From assembly GCA_964569795.1 (NCBI GenBank), contig CAZMVB010000047.1, forward strand, positions 1-21,821: a stretch of 21,821 bases of DNA, read 5' to 3'. Of the stretch, positions 16,006 through 21,821 are shown piece by piece. How positions within the stretch are numbered: position 1 is the stretch's first letter; each line of letters begins with the position of its first letter. Below the pieces are notes generated by a model. The model was not told the DNA's origin, did no database searches, and saw only the letters and a list, made by a program, of their open reading frames with translations. The DNA is from JAHJDS01 sp964569795. Lineage in GTDB: Bacteria; Desulfobacterota; Desulfarculia; Desulfarculales; JAHJDS01. The translations under genes and the position numbers were made by a program.

Positions 16006-17163
16006 GTGATCCATTTTCAACCCTCCCACTGGCAGTTGAAGGAGCGCATCGAGGGACTGGTGGCCCGCCACATCGCTCCCCTGGCCGAAGAGGTCGAGAA
16101 CCGGGAGCAGTTCCCCGAGCCGTTTTTCCGGGTCCTGGCCCAGGAAGGGTTTTTCAGACTGGCCCTGCCCCGGCGCTACGGCGGCCTGGGCGCGGACTCG
16201 GTCGGCCTGGCCCTGGTCATCGAGGCCATCAGCCGGGTCTGCCCCTCGGCGGCGCTGCTGGTCTTCCCCACCTCGGCCGTGATCAAGGTCGTCGATCAGA
16301 CCGGATCGCCTGAGCAGCGGGAGTGGTTCTTCTCGGACGTGGCCCGGCGGGACGTCTTGTGCGGCTTCTGCCTGACCGAGCCCGAGGCCGGCTCGGACGC
16401 CGGGTCCCTCAAGACCCGGGCCGAGCGGGACGGCGATCACTACGTCATCAACGGCCAGAAGGCGTTCATCACCCTGGGCGAAAACGCCCAGCACTACCTG
16501 GTCTTCGCCCGGACCGGCCCGGGCCGCGGGCCCAGCGGGGTCAGCGCCCTCCTGGTCCCCCGGGACGCCGACGGACTCGGGTTCGGCCGGCCGGAAAAGA
16601 AGATGGGCCTCTGGGGTTCGATCACCTCGTCCATGTTCCTCGAAAACGTCCGGGTCCCGGCGGCCAATCGCCTCCTGGGCGAGGGCGAGGGCTGGCGGGT
16701 CCTGACCACCGCGGCCAACGTCATGCGCCTCTGGGGCGCGGCCTCCATGGCCTCCGGGATCGCCCAGGGGGCCTTCCGGACCGCCCTGGAATACGCCCGG
16801 AGCACCGTGGTTGACGGCCGGACCCTGCTGGCCCGGCAGGCCGTCGGCTTCGCCCTGGCCGACATGCGGATGAAGATCGAGGCCGTCCGGTCCCTGATCT
16901 TCCGGGTGCTGGCCATGTATGACTCGGGCATGGGCTCGCCCCGGGAGATCGAGTCCCTGGTCTCCATGGGCAAGGTCTTCGCCTCGGACACCGCCGTCGA
17001 GGTCGCCGGCAAGGCCGTCGAGATCATGGGCCTGGACGGCGTTCGGCGGGCCAGCGGCGTCGAGCGGCTGTTCAGGGACGCCAAGGCCATCCAGATCTTT
17101 GACGGCTCCAATCAGGTCCAGCGCCTGATCATCGCCCGCAACCTGGTCGCCGCCGAGCCTTAG
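16006..17163 (+). CDS. Acyl-CoA dehydrogenase with Asp at the usual catalytic Glu position
   Basis: This FAD flavoprotein oxidises acyl-CoA to enoyl-CoA and passes electrons to ETF. Start is GTG at 16006 with GAGG upstream; 385 residues is family length. The N-terminal helical domain (1-115) includes ALPRRYGGLGAD. The flavin-contacting segments are FCLTEPEAGSDAGSLKT (121-137) and NGQKAFITLGENA (149-161). The C-terminal helical domain includes ARQAVGFALADM and VERLFRDAKAIQIFDGSNQ. In short- and medium-chain enzymes the last motif reads YEGT with Glu as base; here it is Asp366. I see no Glu at the alternative position used by isovaleryl-CoA dehydrogenase. It lies 29 nt after the thiolase, probably in the same operon. 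The substrate is unknown and may be branched or cyclic. Confidence 0.9.
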   Translation: MIHFQPSHWQLKERIEGLVARHIAPLAEEVENREQFPEPFFRVLAQEGFFRLALPRRYGGLGADSVGLALVIEAISRVCPSAALLVFPTSAVIKVVDQTGSPEQREWFFSDVARRDVLCGFCLTEPEAGSDAGSLKTRAERDGDHYVINGQKAFITLGENAQHYLVFARTGPGRGPSGVSALLVPRDADGLGFGRPEKKMGLWGSITSSMFLENVRVPAANRLLGEGEGWRVLTTAANVMRLWGAASMASGIAQGAFRTALEYARSTVVDGRTLLARQAVGFALADMRMKIEAVRSLIFRVLAMYDSGMGSPREIESLVSMGKVFASDTAVEVAGKAVEIMGLDGVRRASGVERLFRDAKAIQIFDGSNQVQRLIIARNLVAAEP

Positions 17164-17198
17164 CCCCGGTCGGTTTTCATGCCGCCCCGCCGCTTCAC

Positions 17199-17217
17199 GC
17201 GGCCGCCCCCCGGCCGC
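17199..17217 (+). terminator. T-less hairpin after the dehydrogenase
   Basis: GCGGCCG (17199-17205) and CGGCCGC (17211-17217) form a perfect 7-bp stem with a five-C loop, 36 bp after the dehydrogenase stop. Only two Ts follow, so it may be a stabiliser or a weak terminator. The rest of the 206-bp gap holds no gene. Confidence 0.35.
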
Positions 17218-17369
17218 TTGGGGGCCAAATCCCCATAAAATGAGGGTCAATGCGCACCTGGATGAGGTCGTGTCCCCATGGCCTCCCGCCGCCCGGCGTC
17301 ATAAGGTGATCAAAGAGGATAGCCCGGCGGCCGGAGGTCGGCCAGGCGAGCGGTCAAGGAGGGAAAAAG

Positions 17370-17645
17370 ATGCACGTCGTTCCGTCGAGATCGGGCGCGT
17401 CCCGCGCCCGGCCCAAACCGATCATGCTCCGGGCCGTCATCGAGGAAGAGCAGGGCGAGAACCGGAACCTGTGGTGCCCCTATTACGCCGAATGCCTGGA
17501 CGAGACGCTTCGTCTCCGGGGACTCGATTTCTCCTGCGCCCGGTGCCCCCACCAGCATCTGTCCGTCCGTCCGGGGGCCCACGAAATGGACCTCCCCGAG
17601 GCCGTCGGCTGGGAGGACCTGTGGGGGGTCGCCTTGACATATTAA
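17370..17645 (+). CDS. Small four-cysteine (zinc-ribbon-like) protein, unknown function
   Basis: A 91-residue protein with a strong SD (AAGGAGGGAAAAAG before the ATG). Four cysteines, CPYYAEC (36, 42) and CARC (56, 59), are arranged like a small zinc ribbon: C-x5-C, a helical DETLRLRGL stretch, then C-x2-C. The N-terminal 30 residues are basic and then acidic (EEEQGE). There is no signal peptide, so it should be cytosolic. It follows the thiolase and dehydrogenase genes on the same strand after 206 bp with a hairpin between, so co-transcription is uncertain. I recognise the style as a small conserved protein of Desulfobacterota-like genomes but cannot name a function. Confidence 0.72.
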   Translation: MHVVPSRSGASRARPKPIMLRAVIEEEQGENRNLWCPYYAECLDETLRLRGLDFSCARCPHQHLSVRPGAHEMDLPEAVGWEDLWGVALTY

Positions 17646-17710
17646 TTCAGGCCCACCCGGCGGAAAACGGCCGGTTGTGATAAAATTTAAGTGGCCCCGA
17701 GCCAGGACCT

Positions 17711-17762
17711 CGGTTCCCCCGGGCGGGACCCCGCCGTTGCGGCGAACCAGGACCCGGAACCG
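17711..17762 (+). promoter_or_regulatory. Structured leader upstream of the 97-residue protein
   Basis: CGGTTCC (17711-17717) pairs with GGAACCG (17756-17762). Inside lie GCGGG/CCCGC (17723-17734) and an overlapping alternative CGCCG/CGGCG (17732-17744). A further CCGAG/CTCGG hairpin lies immediately 5'. The region is within the 223-bp gap before the 97-residue gene and holds no ORF of its own. It could be a regulatory leader or small RNA; the alternatives may also just reflect high GC. Confidence 0.4.
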
Positions 17763-17868
17763 GGGGGCCAAGGGATTTTTCGGATCCGGCGAGGAAACCA
17801 GGCCCGCCTCGGGACCCAGTCGAGGCCCGAACTGAATGGAATCGATCAACCACTGGTAGGAGGGGAAA

Positions 17869-18162
17869 ATGAAAGCAGCCGTCATCTTCACCGGAACCGG
17901 GCCCATCCTGGTCCTGTCGTCCTACGATTCCTTCATTGACGCCAAGTTCGCCGAGAAACTGCGGCAAAAGGGCATCCAGAAGTACATCGCCTACGAGGTG
18001 GACGAGGGCCTTTGCCGTCAGAAATACGGCCAGCAGTTCGACTCGGTCCTCAAGGACGTCAAGCAGGAGGACGACCTGCGGGTCCTGGACTACAACGGCC
18101 ACAACGTCTTTTACAGTTTCAAGTTCAAGGACCTGGGACAGCCCCAGTTCGTCGAGCCCTAG
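17869..18162 (+). CDS. Small cytosolic protein, unknown function
   Basis: A 97-residue protein with a good SD (AGGAGGGG, then AAA before the ATG). It opens with a beta strand MKAAVIFTGTGPILVLSSYD, continues with a charged helix FIDAKFAEKLRQKG and YIAYEVDEGLCRQKYGQQFD, and ends in a beta-rich YNGHNVFYSFKFKDLG. There is one cysteine (49), no signal peptide and no membrane segment. The composition looks like a real soluble protein, and the codon use matches its neighbours. A structured leader precedes it, and the 150-bp tandem repeat array begins 5 bp after its stop. I do not recognise a family and give no function. Confidence 0.72.
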   Translation: MKAAVIFTGTGPILVLSSYDSFIDAKFAEKLRQKGIQKYIAYEVDEGLCRQKYGQQFDSVLKDVKQEDDLRVLDYNGHNVFYSFKFKDLGQPQFVEP

Positions 18163-18167
18163 TTTCG

Positions 18168-18229
18168 TCCCCTAATTCAAGTGGGGTGGGGGTACGACGT
18201 TCTTGGCGGTTCGGCGCGAACCTTTTATG
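18168..18229. repeat. 150-bp tandem repeat, copy 1 (cut by the assembly gap)
   Basis: The first 62 bp of the repeat unit, differing from copies 2 and 3 by A for G in the CCTAATTCAAG segment. It starts 5 bp after the stop of the 97-residue gene and is truncated by Ns. Confidence 0.9.
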
Positions 18230-18329
18230 NNNNNNNNNNNNNNNNNNNNNNNNNNNNNNNNNNNNNNNNNNNNNNNNNNNNNNNNNNNNNNNNNNNNNNN
18301 NNNNNNNNNNNNNNNNNNNNNNNNNNNNN
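18230..18329. other. Assembly gap of 100 Ns inside the tandem repeat
   Basis: Exactly 100 Ns is the conventional placeholder for an unknown gap. The distance from copy 1 to copy 2 (162 bp) does not equal the 150-bp period, so the gap length is arbitrary. More repeat copies may be missing. Confidence 0.95.
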
Positions 18330-18479
18330 TCCCCTGATTCAAGTGGGGTGGGGGTACGACGTTCTTGGCGGTTCGGCGCGAACCTTTTATGCTCGGTCTG
18401 AACCAGGGGAGGGCCGAACCGGCAAGAACTGGGCCCGTCGAGTGTCCGGCTTTTTGGGGGACGCCATACTATGGAGTCG
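18330..18479. repeat. 150-bp tandem repeat, copy 2 (complete)
   Basis: This is the only full unit. It contains a 16-bp inverted repeat with one mismatch (18361-18376 against 18414-18429), extended by CGACG/CGTCG across a bulge. There is also a small GGTTCG-GCG-CGAACC hairpin (18370-18384), a CCCC/GGGG dyad at its start and a CCATA/TATGG dyad near its end. There is no convincing coding potential. The structure suggests an RNA or a protein-binding DNA element. Confidence 0.85.
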
Positions 18480-18600
18480 TCCCCTGATTCAAGTGGGGTG
18501 GGGGTACGACGTTCTTGGCGGTTCGGCGCGAACCCTTTATGCTCGGTCCGAACCAGGGGAGGGCCGAACCGGCAAGAACTGGGCCCGTCGAGCGTCGGGC
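18480..18600. repeat. 150-bp tandem repeat, copy 3 (3' truncated)
   Basis: It matches copy 2 at a strict 150-bp offset for about 113 bp, with arms at 18511-18526 and 18564-18579 preserved, then diverges after about 18592-18600. Differences include C for T at two places that would only swap G-U and G-C pairing or lie in loops. Confidence 0.85.
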
Positions 18601-18629
18601 CGATCAGAGGCTACACCCTAACCTGAAAC

Positions 18630-18653
18630 CCGGCCTGTCGCCAGAGGGGCCGG
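18630..18653 (-). terminator. Weak hairpin after rmuC
   Basis: CCGGCC (18630-18635) and GGCCGG (18648-18653) form a 6-bp stem with a 12-base loop, 10 bp past the rmuC stop. On the minus strand GTTTC follows, a poor T tract. Confidence 0.3.
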
Positions 18654-18662
18654 TGCAGATAG

Positions 18663-20090
18663 TCAGCCCCGCCCGGACTTGGACCGGGCCTGATCGTCTT
18701 CAGAAGGCGCGTCCCCGCCGGTCTCGAGCCGGCGGGGTTTTTTGTCCAGGGGGGTCAGCTCGGCGATCTCCTTGGCCCCCTCGGCCCCCAGTTCGGCGAA
18801 CTTGCGGGCCGAGACCAGCACCCGCGCTTCCAGGGACCCCACCGCTCGGTTGTAATTGTCCACGGCCCGGTCCAGGGACTTGCCCAGGGCCTCGAAGTGC
18901 CCGGCCAGGACCCCCAGCCGCTCGTAGAGTTCGGCGCCCAGGCGGCTGATCTGCTGGGCGCTCTGGGCGATCTTCTCCTGCCGCCAGCCGTAGGCCACCG
19001 CCCGCAGGAGGGCGATGAGGGTCGTCGGCGAGGCGACGATCACCCGCTGGGCGACCCCCTTTTCGATGAGGGCCGGGTCCGCCTCCAGGGCGGCGCTGAA
19101 AAAGGTCTCGCCCGGCAGGAACATGACCACGAACTCGGGCGTCTCGTCGAACTGGTCCCAGTAGGCCCGGGAACTGAGCTTGGTGACGTGGTCGTTGATC
19201 TGCTTGGCGTGCCGGGCCAGCAGGGACTGGCGGGCCTCCTCCTCGCGGGCGTCCAGGGCCAGGAGATAGGCCTCCAGGGGGGCCTTGGCGTCCACCACGA
19301 CCACCTTGCCGCCGGGCAGGCGGACGACCATGTCCGGCCGGAGCCGGCCGTCCTCGGTGGCGACCGAGGCCTGCTCGATGAAATCGCAGTAGGGCACCAT
19401 CCCGGCCATCTCCACGACCCGCCGCAGCTGGATCTCGCCCCAGCGGCCGCGGACGGCCGGGGCGCGCAGGGCCGTAACCAGCCGGGCCGTCTCGTCCTTG
19501 AGCTCGCCCTGGGTCAGGGCCAGGGACTTGACCTGCTCCCTGAGGGTCGAGTAGGCCTCCACCCGGGCCGTTTCCAGTTCCCGCAGCTTGGCGTCCACCT
19601 TTTCCAGGGACTCCTTGACCGGGAGGACCAGCCGGCCGATGGCCTCCTGCCGGGACTCCAGGTCGGTCCGGGCGCCGGCCTGAAATTTTTCGAGGGTTGT
19701 CTTGGCCAGTTCGAGAAAGGACTGGTTGTTGCTCCGGAGGGCCTCGGCGGACAGGGCCCGGAAGGCGTCGGACAGCTTGGCCCGGGCCTCGTCCACCAGG
19801 GCCAGCTTTTCCCGGGCCGCCTGGCGCTCGTCCTCGAGGCGGGTGGTCAGTTCGCTCAACCGGGATTTGTGATCGGCCAGCTCGGCGGACAGATCGGTCA
19901 GTTGCCGCTCCAGGTCGGGTACCCGGGCCGCCTGGGCCTGGGCCGTGGCCCGCTGCTCGACCTCGGCGGTCAATCTGGTCTGAAAATCCTCGCCGATCCG
20001 GCTCATCCGGCCCCGACACCAGAGCCAGACGGCCAGGCCGCTGACCAGGGCCGCCCCCACGGCCAGACCGATCGCTTGTTCCAGGGACAC
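18663..20090 (-). CDS. rmuC: DNA recombination protein RmuC
   Basis: RmuC limits inversions between short inverted repeats and has a PD-(D/E)XK-type nuclease-like domain. I place the start at GTG 20088-20090 because GGAGGTGA lies directly upstream. Longer in-frame readings add a Gly/Arg-rich stretch with no family character. The 475-residue product has an N-terminal membrane anchor (about 5-24), a long coiled coil (about 30-190), then the RmuC core: VRGRWGEIQLRRVVEMAGM, RPDMVVRLPGGKVVVVDAKAP, FVVMFLPGETFFSAAL and VIVASPTTLIALLRAVAYGW. The C-terminus is charged and variable. The 3' end carries a plus-strand terminator. Its position next to an array of inverted-repeat units is notable but may be chance. 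Confidence 0.95.
   Translation of the reverse strand: MSLEQAIGLAVGAALVSGLAVWLWCRGRMSRIGEDFQTRLTAEVEQRATAQAQAARVPDLERQLTDLSAELADHKSRLSELTTRLEDERQAAREKLALVDEARAKLSDAFRALSAEALRSNNQSFLELAKTTLEKFQAGARTDLESRQEAIGRLVLPVKESLEKVDAKLRELETARVEAYSTLREQVKSLALTQGELKDETARLVTALRAPAVRGRWGEIQLRRVVEMAGMVPYCDFIEQASVATEDGRLRPDMVVRLPGGKVVVVDAKAPLEAYLLALDAREEEARQSLLARHAKQINDHVTKLSSRAYWDQFDETPEFVVMFLPGETFFSAALEADPALIEKGVAQRVIVASPTTLIALLRAVAYGWRQEKIAQSAQQISRLGAELYERLGVLAGHFEALGKSLDRAVDNYNRAVGSLEARVLVSARKFAELGAEGAKEIAELTPLDKKPRRLETGGDAPSEDDQARSKSGRG
18713..18743 (+). terminator. Strong plus-strand terminator inside the end of rmuC
   Basis: CCCCGCCGG (18713-18721) and CCGGCGGGG (18729-18737) form a perfect 9-bp stem with a seven-base loop, followed by six Ts (18738-18743). 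It would stop plus-strand transcription coming from the 97-residue gene and the repeat array, while encoding the KKPRR region of RmuC on the other strand. Confidence 0.7.
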
Positions 20091-20184
20091 AGTCACCTCC
20101 GCGCGCGAAAGCCCCACCCCGGCCCCATGATGACCGCTCCCCCGGCGGCCGTCAACCCCGCCCCCCGTCCTCTGACCCGGGCAC

Positions 20185-20219
20185 AAAAAAAGGAAACGGC
20201 CGGCGGCCCGACCGTTTCC
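20185..20219 (-). terminator. Rho-independent terminator of the TPR operon
   Basis: GGAAACGG (20192-20199) and CCGTTTCC (20212-20219) form a perfect 8-bp stem. On the minus strand seven to eight Ts follow (the A run at 20185-20191). It lies 36 bp past the TPR gene stop and just upstream of rmuC, so rmuC needs its own promoter. Confidence 0.85.
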
Positions 20220-20254
20220 CCATGTCTGATCAGGGTCTGCCGTCGATCCGGCGG

Positions 20255-21289
20255 TTACTTGGCCCCCTTCCGGAGCTTGTGGACCATGATCTTGGGCGGG
20301 TTGACCACCTCGCCGTTGCGGAAGAGCATGATCCGCATGGTCACTTCCTGGTTCGGCTGGAGGACGATGGTGAATTTCTGATCCTGGTAGCGCTTGTTGA
20401 ACGGGGTCCGGGCCACCCGGTCCGCTCCGCTCTGCCTGGTCATCTCCCGGACCATGATCCGATGAGTCCCGGGGGTGAGGGCCAGGCTGACCGTCTTCAG
20501 TTCGGTCCGCTTGCGCCAGGGGGTGGCCCCGGCCCGCTTGTTGTCGATGAAGATGGCGAACTGGCGCGGATAGTCGGACCCCCGCTTGACCGAGGCCTCC
20601 TGGGTCTCGAAGCGGAACACGGCCTTGCCCGGAGACGGCTTGGGCACAACCGGCTTGACGGTTCGGGGGCGCGCCAACTCCCGGACCCGCGCCTGGTCGG
20701 CCCGGGCCAGGTCCTGCCGGCCCAGGGACAGGTAGGCCGTGGCCCGCATCCGGTAGAGCGCCACCGCCCGGGGGGCCAAGGCCAGGGCTCGGGTCAGGTC
20801 CTTGACCGCCTGCTGGTACTTGCCCCAGGCCGTATATACCCGGGCTCGACCCTGGAGCAAGTACGTGTTCCGCGGCTGAAGCCTGATGGCCCGCCCGTAA
20901 TCGGCCGCGGCCCGCCGATACATCCGCATCTGATAAAAGGAATAACCCCGGTTGGAGTAGGCCATGGCGTAACGGGGGTTGAGGCGGAGGGCCCGGCCGT
21001 AGTAGATCACCGCCTGGGGCCAGTTGCCCTGTCGGCCGTTGGCCACGGCCAGGTTGTTCCAGGCCACGGCGTAGGTCGGATCGGCCGCGACGGCCTGCTG
21101 GTAGTACCTGATTTTTTGGCGGACGTCCTTGGCCTTATAGCCCAGGTTGACCCAGCGCATGGCCGCGGCCCTGTCCCGGGGACCGGCCTTGCCTTGGGCC
21201 CCGGCCGGCGGCGCCGCCAGGAGACAGGCCGCCCCGATCAGACAGATCCCGGCCCCGACCACCGCTCGCTTGATGCCTTTACTGCCCAT
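20255..21289 (-). CDS. Exported TPR-repeat protein with C-terminal beta domain
   Basis: TPR proteins are scaffolds for protein-protein contacts. I start at the ATG at 21287-21289 (344 residues) because the protein then opens with a signal peptide (MGSKGIKRAVVG, a hydrophobic core, ending near PPAGAQ, about 1-32). The longer in-frame reading to 21439 is the upstream gene read in another frame. About five TPR units follow (45-210), for example PTYAVAWNNLAVANGRQGNW and PRYAMAYSNRGYSFYQMRMY. A Pro/Lys linker leads to a beta-rich C-terminal domain (about 225-344) with LALTPGTHRIMVRE, reminiscent of PEGA-like domains. The ATG overlaps the stop of the upstream TPR gene by 11 nt, indicating translational coupling. 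It is probably periplasmic; its partner is unknown. Confidence 0.85.
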   Translation of the reverse strand: MGSKGIKRAVVGAGICLIGAACLLAAPPAGAQGKAGPRDRAAAMRWVNLGYKAKDVRQKIRYYQQAVAADPTYAVAWNNLAVANGRQGNWPQAVIYYGRALRLNPRYAMAYSNRGYSFYQMRMYRRAAADYGRAIRLQPRNTYLLQGRARVYTAWGKYQQAVKDLTRALALAPRAVALYRMRATAYLSLGRQDLARADQARVRELARPRTVKPVVPKPSPGKAVFRFETQEASVKRGSDYPRQFAIFIDNKRAGATPWRKRTELKTVSLALTPGTHRIMVREMTRQSGADRVARTPFNKRYQDQKFTIVLQPNQEVTMRIMLFRNGEVVNPPKIMVHKLRKGAK

Positions 21290-21821
21290 GGATGTTGCCC
21301 CCTGTTTCCCGTCCGATTTGGTCCTCGAGGTTTGGTTTTCCGCCGGCCGCCGCCCCGGTGGACCGGGCCGCCTCGAGACGGCGATAGGTTTCGATGTCCA
21401 GTTTGGCCGCGTCGGCGTTGCCCAGGGCCAACTGGACAAAGGCCCGGGTCCGATAGGCCGGTACGAAGTCGGGCTTGAGCGTCAGGGCCCGGTTGACGTC
21501 GGCCAGGGACCGCTGATAGTCCTTCAATCCATAATAAGCGATCGCTCGCAGGTTGTACAGTCCCGGATCGTCGGTCTTGAGCACCAGGGCCCGGCTGTAA
21601 TCGGCCGCGGCCCGGCCGAAATCGCCCAGTCGCCGATAGGCATAGGCCCGCCGGAGATAGGCCGCCACGGCCCCGGGCCGGAGGACAATGACCCGGCTGA
21701 AGTCACGGACCGCCTCGCGGTATTTCCCCAACTCCAGATAGGCCCGGCCCCGGGCGTAAAAGGCCTGGGGCCACTTGGGCTTGGCGATGATCGCCGTGGT
21801 GAAGTCGGCGATGGCCAGCAG
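21279..21821 (-). CDS. TPR-repeat protein, 5' end outside the window
   Basis: The frame stays open from the stop at 21279 to the window edge, giving at least 180 residues. The TTG at 21729-21731 is an internal Leu in LELGKYREAVRDF, not a start. At least four TPR units are visible: the edge unit with KPKWPQAFYARGRAYLELGK, then RPGAVAAYLRRAYAYRRLGD, DDPGLYNLRAIAYYGLKDY and KPDFVPAYRTRAFVQLALGN. A low-complexity tail follows (about the last 35 residues). The last codons overlap the start of the next TPR gene by 11 nt (ATGGGCAGTAA), so the two are co-translated and probably work in one complex. The start and any signal peptide lie off the edge. Confidence 0.85.
   Translation of the reverse strand: MLAIADFTTAIIAKPKWPQAFYARGRAYLELGKYREAVRDFSRVIVLRPGAVAAYLRRAYAYRRLGDFGRAAADYSRALVLKTDDPGLYNLRAIAYYGLKDYQRSLADVNRALTLKPDFVPAYRTRAFVQLALGNADAAKLDIETYRRLEAARSTGAAAGGKPNLEDQIGRETGGNIHGQ

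Noticed and set aside
15973..17250. 425-residue minus-strand open frame antisense to the acyl-CoA dehydrogenase
   Set aside because: It is a shadow of a well-supported enzyme gene and has no recognisable domain.
17634..17639. Perfect TTGACA near the end of the four-cysteine gene
   Set aside because: No -10 box lies at 15-19 bp. The nearest TATA-like sequence (around 17680) is too far away.
18181..18621. Open frame running through the repeats and the N gap
   Set aside because: The 150-bp period is a multiple of three, so any open frame repeats. It crosses Ns, has no SD, and the repeat shows hairpin structure instead of codon signals.
20091..20186. N-terminal extension of RmuC
   Set aside because: The extra residues are Gly/Arg-rich with no family match, and GGAGGTGA directly precedes the GTG at 20088-20090.

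Overview
The window is a GC-rich bacterial chromosome segment, about two thirds G+C by eye, with strong third-position GC bias. It carries housekeeping genes (recG, purM, rpmB, arfB, rmuC), a fatty acid or CoA-thioester degradation set (acyl-CoA synthetase, thiolase, acyl-CoA dehydrogenase), and several secreted proteins of unknown function. The gene styles and codon use suggest a high-GC anaerobe of the Desulfobacterota type (Desulfarculus-like or related). That placement is an inference, not a measurement. It looks like an assembled contig or scaffold: the first 46 bases are a poly-C/poly-G artefact, and a run of exactly 100 Ns sits inside a tandem repeat at 18230-18329.

Layout. 1-2256: recG on the minus strand, its start codon overlapping a candidate promoter for the divergent purM. 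2348-3755: purM, then rpmB with its own promoter and a leader hairpin. 3756-4036: no gene, but a compact hairpin and a MITE-like inverted-repeat element of about 183 bp that runs into the stop codon of the next gene. 4033-6360: a long acyl-CoA synthetase and, upstream of it on the same strand, a small secreted eight-cysteine lysine-rich protein with its own promoter and terminator. 6566-8042: a membrane-anchored alpha/beta hydrolase convergent with the ribosome-rescue factor arfB. 8205-8876: a secreted protein made of eleven decapeptide repeats plus a GFR-repeat tail. 9124-14014: an envelope-like group with a GNAT acetyltransferase, a polysaccharide flippase, a CelD/FemAB-type acyltransferase and an exported NlpC/P60-like protein with an inserted calcium-loop motif. 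14081-14707: a MocA-like nucleotidyltransferase. 14798-17163: a thiolase and acyl-CoA dehydrogenase operon, divergent from mocA. 17370-18162: two small conserved-looking proteins of unknown function, the second with a strongly structured leader. 18168-18600: a non-coding tandem array of 150-bp units, each able to fold into a long hairpin. 18663-20090: rmuC. 20255-21821: two translationally coupled TPR genes, the upstream one running off the right edge.

How the genes work together. Acyl-CoA synthetase, thiolase and dehydrogenase could activate and oxidise a carboxylic acid. The dehydrogenase has Asp where the usual catalytic Glu lies and the thiolase has an unusual nucleophile motif, so the substrate may not be a plain fatty acid. 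The flippase and two acyltransferases suggest surface glycan work. The most unusual material is the 150-bp structured repeat array, the duplicated cysteine-rich secreted peptide, the GWRRPG-repeat protein and the inverted-repeat element. I see no phage, CRISPR, toxin-antitoxin or obvious defence system.
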